This document shows positions 14,336 to 18,741 of a stretch of 18,741 bases of DNA, piece by piece. Under the pieces are notes generated by a model. It worked only from the letters and a program-made list of their open reading frames with translations, was not told the DNA's origin and searched no databases. Both the position numbers and the translations under genes were made by a program. The stretch covers positions 1-18,741 of the forward strand of contig CAYNNP010000128.1 in the NCBI GenBank assembly GCA_964398215.1, written 5' to 3'. Numbering within the stretch: position 1 is the stretch's first letter; each line of letters begins with the position of its first letter. This stretch comes from CAYNNP01 sp964398215. GTDB taxonomy: Bacteria > Planctomycetota > Planctomycetia > Pirellulales > Pirellulaceae.

Positions 14336-16213
14336 TTAGCTCAGTGTGTGAAACTGTTGCAGCATTTTCTGCCCCAGTTCTGGTCGAGTCATCGCGATGT
14401 AGGCAATGTTGCCCTCTAGCCAGGAACGAAAGTTGGAATGGTTGTCACGGTTTTGAGATTCCAAACCGTGCTTTGCTGCGTTGTGAAGAATCGCGCGGAT
14501 CAGTCTGATTTTTTTGCGCGGAACGCTAGGTTTGTCGTTGACGATCAGCCCCGTCACATTCTGAGCTTGGTTACGACGCAAGACTCGTGTTTTCTTTGGA
14601 TTGATCGCGAAGCCCTCGTCCTGAGCAACATGACGCACGCAAGCCATCACATAGCCGACTGTTTGATTGAAGGACGAATTCCCCGAGAACGTCATGTCGT
14701 CGGCGTATCGTGTGTAACTAAGCTCCAATTTATTAGCCAAACCTTGTAAGCGACGATCCAAACGTTGAGCAATTTGATTCGAGATCGCTGGGCTTGTGCA
14801 GGCTCCTTGTGGCAGCCCACGCGGGCCGGTCGCGACATGATACGCTTGCCCCGCGTAGGTCACCGTTCGGCGAGGGCATTCTGTGCACAGTGCTGCAAAA
14901 ATGGTTGCGACAGCGCCGGAGTATCCCAGCGTCTTGAAAAATGCACGCACGCGGTAGAAGGTGATATTTGGAAAAAACGCTTCCAAATCCATGTTCAACA
15001 GAACATCGCGCCCGACGTGCTGCGATGCGTTGGTTGCGATGCTGCGTTGAGCAACAAAGCCGTGAGCAGCGTTTTCGGTCGGCAGTTTTTTCAAGACATT
15101 CTCAAAGATCCAACGCTGTGCCATGTCCAGCATTTGATGAGGCTTGCTGAGGTTACGTACGCCACCGGATTTCTTGGGTATTTGGAAATGAACATAGTGG
15201 GTTCGCGTAGCAATTTCATTGTGAAAGGACAGCCAACGCAATTTCGATACGGAAATGCCAAGTGTTTCGGCAATGTTCTGAGCCGAGGCGAGCACGGGCA
15301 AATCTGCTGCGACCAATTTTTCTGTGTCACTCTCACGGTCAACTAAGTAGGCCGAAATGCCGTCACCAAGAAAAATGATATCGTTGGCTTTTCGGTACTC
15401 GATATCAGCACGCCTTTGCTCGCGTCTTGCAGCAGCTTCTTCTTTCTTTTTGCGTTTCTCTTCGGCTTTGCGTTTTTTGTCTTCTTCAACGGCAGCTTTG
15501 CCAGCCAGTTGAGATTGATGACGAAGCAGCAGTGGGTCAGGGCGGTAGTGATCCATTTCCGCGCCAACGCGGTGGATCTCTAGCAACTGCTCGGGCGACA
15601 ATAACCCGTTGGCCACCATTGCGCGATCGATCAATTTGGTTCGCGCATCGGTTGTTGGAGGAATCAAATCCCGGCGACCAAACCAAGGACTGGCCCACAG
15701 GTTCATGCCCTTGGTTGCATCCATCAACTCGTCGCGACTGATCGGCAAAAAGTCGCTGGCATCAAGATCCAATTTGATCGGATCACGCCTGGCAGCTTGT
15801 TTGCGCGTCGCCTGCCGCCGACCACTAGAGGCACCGGCAGCTTGGTTATTCGATTGACCCCAAATCGTATTCAAGACGCGACGTACCAATCCAGGCCGAG
15901 CTGCAGGAGCGGCCGCACTAGTACTTGCAGCCGCGCTCGCGCCACTCGCGGCCGATTGATAGTTCATGGGATCACTATCAAACCGATGATAGACGAAAGG
16001 GTTCACTTTCACACCAATGTCGACAACCGAGCGTTGATACGCTGCGCCCATTGAACCGTCTTGGAACAACTGGTGGACAATGTCTCGTGACTCGCCATGC
16101 CGAATCCGCGCGCCTTGATTCCTGGCTTCGACGGTAATGTCATACGCCGTGAAAGACTGTCCTGCTGTGATGCGTTGTTGGACAATGCGTTTGACGAGTT
16201 CGCTGTTTGACAT
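14336..16213 (-). CDS. Retron-type reverse transcriptase with long N-terminal extension
   Basis: RNA-directed DNA polymerase of 625 residues from the ATG at 16213 (a TTG at 16234 would add 7). The C-terminal half (about 305-610) is an RT: L-R-W-L-S-F-H in the fingers, the first catalytic Asp in N-M-D-L-E-A-F-F (Asp409), L-P-Q-G-A (467-471), Y-A-D-D (503-506), and V-T-G (553-555) before the thumb. N-A-A-H-G-F (381-386) and V-T-G are retron hallmarks, and overall wording resembles the myxobacterial Mx162-type RTs. The N-terminal half holds a possible winged-helix region (1-80), an Ala/Ser-rich linker (about 87-130), a basic stretch and a Lys/Glu/Arg-rich coiled coil (about 240-275). Most retron RTs are about 300-400 residues, so this is long. 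tex lies upstream on the same strand behind a 132-base gap, and the PARP gene follows after 22 bases. A maturase is ruled out because no X/HNH domain is seen. Confidence 0.92.
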   Translation of the reverse strand: MSNSELVKRIVQQRITAGQSFTAYDITVEARNQGARIRHGESRDIVHQLFQDGSMGAAYQRSVVDIGVKVNPFVYHRFDSDPMNYQSAASGASAAASTSAAAPAARPGLVRRVLNTIWGQSNNQAAGASSGRRQATRKQAARRDPIKLDLDASDFLPISRDELMDATKGMNLWASPWFGRRDLIPPTTDARTKLIDRAMVANGLLSPEQLLEIHRVGAEMDHYRPDPLLLRHQSQLAGKAAVEEDKKRKAEEKRKKKEEAAARREQRRADIEYRKANDIIFLGDGISAYLVDRESDTEKLVAADLPVLASAQNIAETLGISVSKLRWLSFHNEIATRTHYVHFQIPKKSGGVRNLSKPHQMLDMAQRWIFENVLKKLPTENAAHGFVAQRSIATNASQHVGRDVLLNMDLEAFFPNITFYRVRAFFKTLGYSGAVATIFAALCTECPRRTVTYAGQAYHVATGPRGLPQGACTSPAISNQIAQRLDRRLQGLANKLELSYTRYADDMTFSGNSSFNQTVGYVMACVRHVAQDEGFAINPKKTRVLRRNQAQNVTGLIVNDKPSVPRKKIRLIRAILHNAAKHGLESQNRDNHSNFRSWLEGNIAYIAMTRPELGQKMLQQFHTLS

Positions 16214-16345
16214 CACGGCACCGGTGGCTTTCAAAAAGTCTGACGACCAAAGGTCATCGTTTCGGCGATCGCTTTAAAAAGGACAAAAAACGACCAACCT
16301 TCAGGGCTTCAAAATAACAGTATCTGTTTGTCTTTGCACAGCAGA
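16214..16345 (-). ncRNA. Possible retron msr-msd or leader region ahead of the RT
   Basis: This is the 132-base gap between the tex stop and the RT start, the expected place for a retron template RNA. On the minus strand it has T-runs and two imperfect copies of T-T-G-G-T-C-G-T followed by CTTTTTAAAGC or CTTTTTGAAAGC. The two CTTTTT(G)AAAG blocks (plus-strand 16272-16281 and 16228-16238) can also pair with each other around a hairpin. ATCTG/CAGAT at the tex stop may form a weak hairpin. A classical a1/a2 pair and the conserved branching-G context are not clear, and the space is short for an msr-msd. The ncRNA call is therefore tentative. Confidence 0.25.
16242..16258 (-). repeat. Hairpin just upstream of the RT start
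   Basis: Read on the minus strand, GATGACC-TTT-GGTCGTC forms a seven-pair stem with one U-G wobble and a three-base loop. It ends 29 bases before the RT ATG. It is enclosed by the CTTTTTAAAG / CTTTTTGAAAG pair and so could be the inner stem of a larger structure. Confidence 0.6.
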
Positions 16346-18517
16346 TCAGAATTTTCGTGTGACAGAAATTCGTTTGCGTGCGATGTCGACTTCCAGCACC
16401 TTGACTTTGGCGATATCTCCTACCGATACAATCTCGTTCGGGTCGTTGACAAAGGTGTCTGACAGTTGCGATATGTGGATCAACCCGTCTTGATGAACAC
16501 CAATGTCAATGAAGGCACCGAAATGAGTAACGTTTGTGATGGTGCCTTCCAAAACCATGCCCTCTTTTAAGTCGTCCATGCTGTTGACAGCATCGTCAAA
16601 ATTGACCGCACGAAATTGGCTGCGCGGATCGCGCCCAGGCTTGGCAAGCTCGCTGATGATGTCCGTGATCGTCGGGATACCAAACTGTTCGTCTACAAAT
16701 TCGGTTGGTTTGAGTTTTGAGCTTAAGCTTGCGTTGCCGAGCAGTGACTGTGTTGCGGTGCCTAACTTCTTTGCCATCCGGCCAACCACGGAATAGCTCT
16801 CAGGGTGCACAGCCGAGTTATCTAGCGGCACATCACCACCACGAATTCGCAAAAAACCCGCTGACTGCTGGAACGCTTTCTTGCCTAGCTTGGGAACTTT
16901 CGAAAGTTGTTTTCGGTTGGTGAACTGTCCATTGTCATCACGATACTGCACAATGTTCTCGGCCAATTTCGGACCGATGCCGGCAACATGCGACAGCAGC
17001 GGAACACTGGCCGAGTTCAGATCGACTCCGACTTGATTAACACAAGACTCAACTGTCCGATTCAAGCACTTTCGTAGTTTTGGTTGATTGACATCGTGTT
17101 GGTACTGACCGACACCGATGGACTTTGGGTCCGTCTTTACAAGTTCGGCCAACGGGTCTTGCAGCCGTCGTGCGATGCTGATCGCGCCTCGGATGGTGAT
17201 GTCTAAATCCGGAAACTCTTTGCTCGCCAATTCACTCGCAGAATAGATCGACGCGCCCGACTCGCTGACCATGACTTTGGTTACGTCCAGTTTGTTATCC
17301 AAGATCAACTGGCCAACAAAAGCATCCGTCTCACGCGACGCGGTGCCGTTTCCAATCGCAATCAGTTCCACACCATGTTTTTCGATCAGTCTCAGCAGCG
17401 ATCTGGAGGCTGCCTGTGTGTCGCTCTTGGGCGGTGTCGGAAAAATCGCAGTGCTTTCCAAGTACTTGCCAGTTCCATCAACGACGGCAACTTTGCAACC
17501 CGTCCGAAATCCAGGGTCGATTCCGATCGTGACGCGTTGTCCTGCCGGCGCTGCCATCAACAGATCGCGAAGGTTCTTGCCGAAAACTGCGATCGCTTCG
17601 TCATCCGCTTGTTCTTTCAAGTGCTGCAAGACCGATGACTGCGTTGCCGGTTTCAGTAGCCGTTCAAAACAATCCTCGACGGCACCAGCCAACTCACGGT
17701 TAAACTCAAACCCTCGATTCGTTAGCCATTGCGATTTCAAGTCCGATATCACGCGGCTTGAATCGACTTCGACACCGACTTTCAAAACGCCTTCGGCTTC
17801 GCCTCGCATCATCGCCAGCAATCGGTGCGATGGAATACGGCTCACACGTTCTTGGCGATCAATGTACTGCTCGAACTTTTCTGCTTCCTGTTTCTTGCCA
17901 CGTTTTACTTTCGAGGTAACGCTTCCGTGTTTTGTGGCAACATCGGCCAGCCAAGTCCGTGTCTCTGCTTGCTCGGACCATTGTTCCGCGACGATGTCTA
18001 GCGCGCCCTGCAGTGCAGCGTCGGCGTCGGGCACATCATTTTTTGTGTCCACGAACTTTGCCAATGTCTGCTGTTTCGACTGGCCTAAGTTCTCTTGTCG
18101 CAACAGCAGATCGGCGAGCGGTTGCAATCCACGTTCGCGCGCCGTGGTAGCGCGAGTGCGCCGCTTGGGTTTGTACGGCAAGTAGATTGCTTCGAGTTCC
18201 CGTAGAGCCATGCAAGCTTCGATTTGCAGGCGCAAGTCATCTGACAGTAGGCCTTGATCATCGATCGACTTAAGGATTGTCGTCTTGCGAGCCGCCAGCG
18301 TTGTGGCTTGCTCATAAGCGTCTTCAATGTTTCGAAGTGCTATTTCGTCCAGCCCACCGGTAGCCTCTTTTCGGTAGCGTGCAATGAAAGGAATCGTGTT
18401 GCCTGCGTCAAGCAGCTCGATCGCCACACGAACTTGTCGCTCAGGAATTTCAAGCTCCGCCGCGATCGTTTTGATTGCGTGAGAAGAGTCAAAGTTGGTT
18501 GGTTGTTTTTGGGCCAT
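16346..18517 (-). CDS. tex: Tex-family RNA-binding transcription accessory protein
   Basis: Cytoplasmic Tex protein, 723 residues from the ATG at 18517, close to the family's usual length. An upstream in-frame ATG at 18566-18568 would add 17 residues that do not fit the family (C-S-R-C-Y-S-F-C-F). Seen in order: the Tex N-terminal helical domain with I-P-F-I-A-R-Y-R-K-E-A-T-G-G (about 40-55) and Y-L-P-Y-K-P-K-R-R-T (about 113-125); a YqgF/RNase H-like domain from T-I-G-I-D-P-G-F-R-T-G (about 325); helix-hairpin-helix motifs (V-A-G-I-G-P-K-L-A and V-P-K-L-G-K-K-A-F); and an S1 RNA-binding domain in the last 80 residues (G-A-F-I-D-I-G-V-H-Q-D-G-L-I-H-I-S). Tex proteins bind RNA and affect transcription and gene expression. 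It is a core gene and probably marks the edge of the accessory RT-PARP unit. No clear ribosome binding site is seen. Confidence 0.95.
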   Translation of the reverse strand: MAQKQPTNFDSSHAIKTIAAELEIPERQVRVAIELLDAGNTIPFIARYRKEATGGLDEIALRNIEDAYEQATTLAARKTTILKSIDDQGLLSDDLRLQIEACMALRELEAIYLPYKPKRRTRATTARERGLQPLADLLLRQENLGQSKQQTLAKFVDTKNDVPDADAALQGALDIVAEQWSEQAETRTWLADVATKHGSVTSKVKRGKKQEAEKFEQYIDRQERVSRIPSHRLLAMMRGEAEGVLKVGVEVDSSRVISDLKSQWLTNRGFEFNRELAGAVEDCFERLLKPATQSSVLQHLKEQADDEAIAVFGKNLRDLLMAAPAGQRVTIGIDPGFRTGCKVAVVDGTGKYLESTAIFPTPPKSDTQAASRSLLRLIEKHGVELIAIGNGTASRETDAFVGQLILDNKLDVTKVMVSESGASIYSASELASKEFPDLDITIRGAISIARRLQDPLAELVKTDPKSIGVGQYQHDVNQPKLRKCLNRTVESCVNQVGVDLNSASVPLLSHVAGIGPKLAENIVQYRDDNGQFTNRKQLSKVPKLGKKAFQQSAGFLRIRGGDVPLDNSAVHPESYSVVGRMAKKLGTATQSLLGNASLSSKLKPTEFVDEQFGIPTITDIISELAKPGRDPRSQFRAVNFDDAVNSMDDLKEGMVLEGTITNVTHFGAFIDIGVHQDGLIHISQLSDTFVNDPNEIVSVGDIAKVKVLEVDIARKRISVTRKF

Positions 18518-18687
18518 GGTGACAAAGCAAAAGGAGTAGCAGCGCGAGCACGTGAGAGGTTCCTCCATTTTTGGCGATCGAAGTCCGCGCGCTAAGGACG
18601 GCTCGCAAAATTAGCGGCGTTTCGCCTTAACTTGAAGCATGAAGTTTGTCTTTTGTGGGGTTGCTTGCGTAGTAACAAACAGTTTCA
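18518..18687. other. Intergenic region upstream of tex
   Basis: This region of 170 bases has no convincing gene. It should contain the tex promoter on the minus strand, though no consensus -35/-10 pair is clear. A small hairpin, GGCG-TTT-CGCC at 18616-18626 flanked by TTA/TAA, is the only structure seen. Confidence 0.3.
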
Positions 18688-18741
18688 GGATCGCGGTAGG
18701 GACGGCTGTTGCCAGCCGCCCCCCGCACAGATCCGTACGTG
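18688..18741 (-). mobile_element. 3' end of a group II intron (domain V part and domain VI), cut by window edge
   Basis: On the minus strand this reads as the 3' half of domain V (CACGTACGGATCTG), then a domain VI hairpin with stem GGGGCGGCTG / CAGCCGTCCC closed by a GCAA loop, then TACCGCGATC. This order matches the conserved 3' end of bacterial group II introns that I recall, including an A about eight bases before the end that could be the branch point. The 5' part, any intron-encoded RT and the exact border lie outside the window or cannot be set; the 3' border is near 18688-18691. The element would be inserted upstream of tex, in the same orientation. Confidence 0.6.

Noticed and set aside
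14336..16213. RT as a group II intron maturase belonging to the intron end at the right edge
   Set aside because: It lacks the X/maturase and HNH regions, has retron NAAHGF and VTG motifs, and is separated from the intron end by the whole tex gene.
16265..16272. GCGATCGC palindrome between tex and the RT
   Set aside because: An eight-base palindrome alone is expected by chance; it is not repeated nearby and adds nothing to the hairpin already listed.
17271..18185. Plus-strand open frame of 304 codons opposite tex
   Set aside because: Its Ser/Cys/Arg-rich composition and full overlap with a clear Tex protein show it is an antisense shadow.

Overview
The window looks like a chromosomal segment of a marine planctomycete (Pirellulaceae, Rhodopirellula-like). 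The evidence is lineage-typical families: a giant secreted cytochrome c / membrane-bound-dehydrogenase fusion, a TIGR03000-type Gly/Ser-rich secreted protein, an HTTM protein with its small partner, and a heparan-sulfatase-like sulfatase. Gene density is moderate, base composition is roughly balanced, and several genes have weak ribosome binding sites or TTG starts. No rRNA, tRNA or CRISPR array is visible.

Left part (1-5575): one very long minus-strand gene encodes an exported multidomain protein (polysaccharide deacetylase, VCBS repeats, dehydrogenase propeller, HEAT repeats, cytochrome c, C-terminal sugar-binding-like domain). A 425-base divergent intergenic region follows. Middle (5576-11123): four plus-strand genes. 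These are a Gly/Ser-rich TIGR03000 protein closed by a strong terminator, a two-gene unit of a small membrane-anchored protein plus a large HTTM / pseudo-receiver / TPR fusion, and a TerC-family membrane protein. Right part (11156-18517): four minus-strand genes. In transcription order they are tex, a retron-type reverse transcriptase (RT), a PARP1-like poly(ADP-ribose) polymerase and a sulfatase. At the extreme right edge sits what looks like the 3' end of a minus-strand group II intron (domain VI and half of domain V), cut by the window border.

The most striking element is the RT-PARP pair at 12676-16213. The RT carries retron hallmarks (YADD, NAAHGF, VTG) and a long N-terminal extension. 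It ends 22 bases before the start of a PARP that has a WGR domain, a Lys/Ala-rich linker, a helical regulatory domain and a catalytic domain with an intact H-Y-E triad. The arrangement suggests a retron-like unit in which RT-made DNA, or damage to it, is sensed by the WGR domain and answered by ADP-ribosylation or NAD+ consumption. That function is inference. A 132-base gap in front of the RT carries imperfect repeats and a hairpin and is the only nearby place for an msr-msd RNA, but I cannot demonstrate one.
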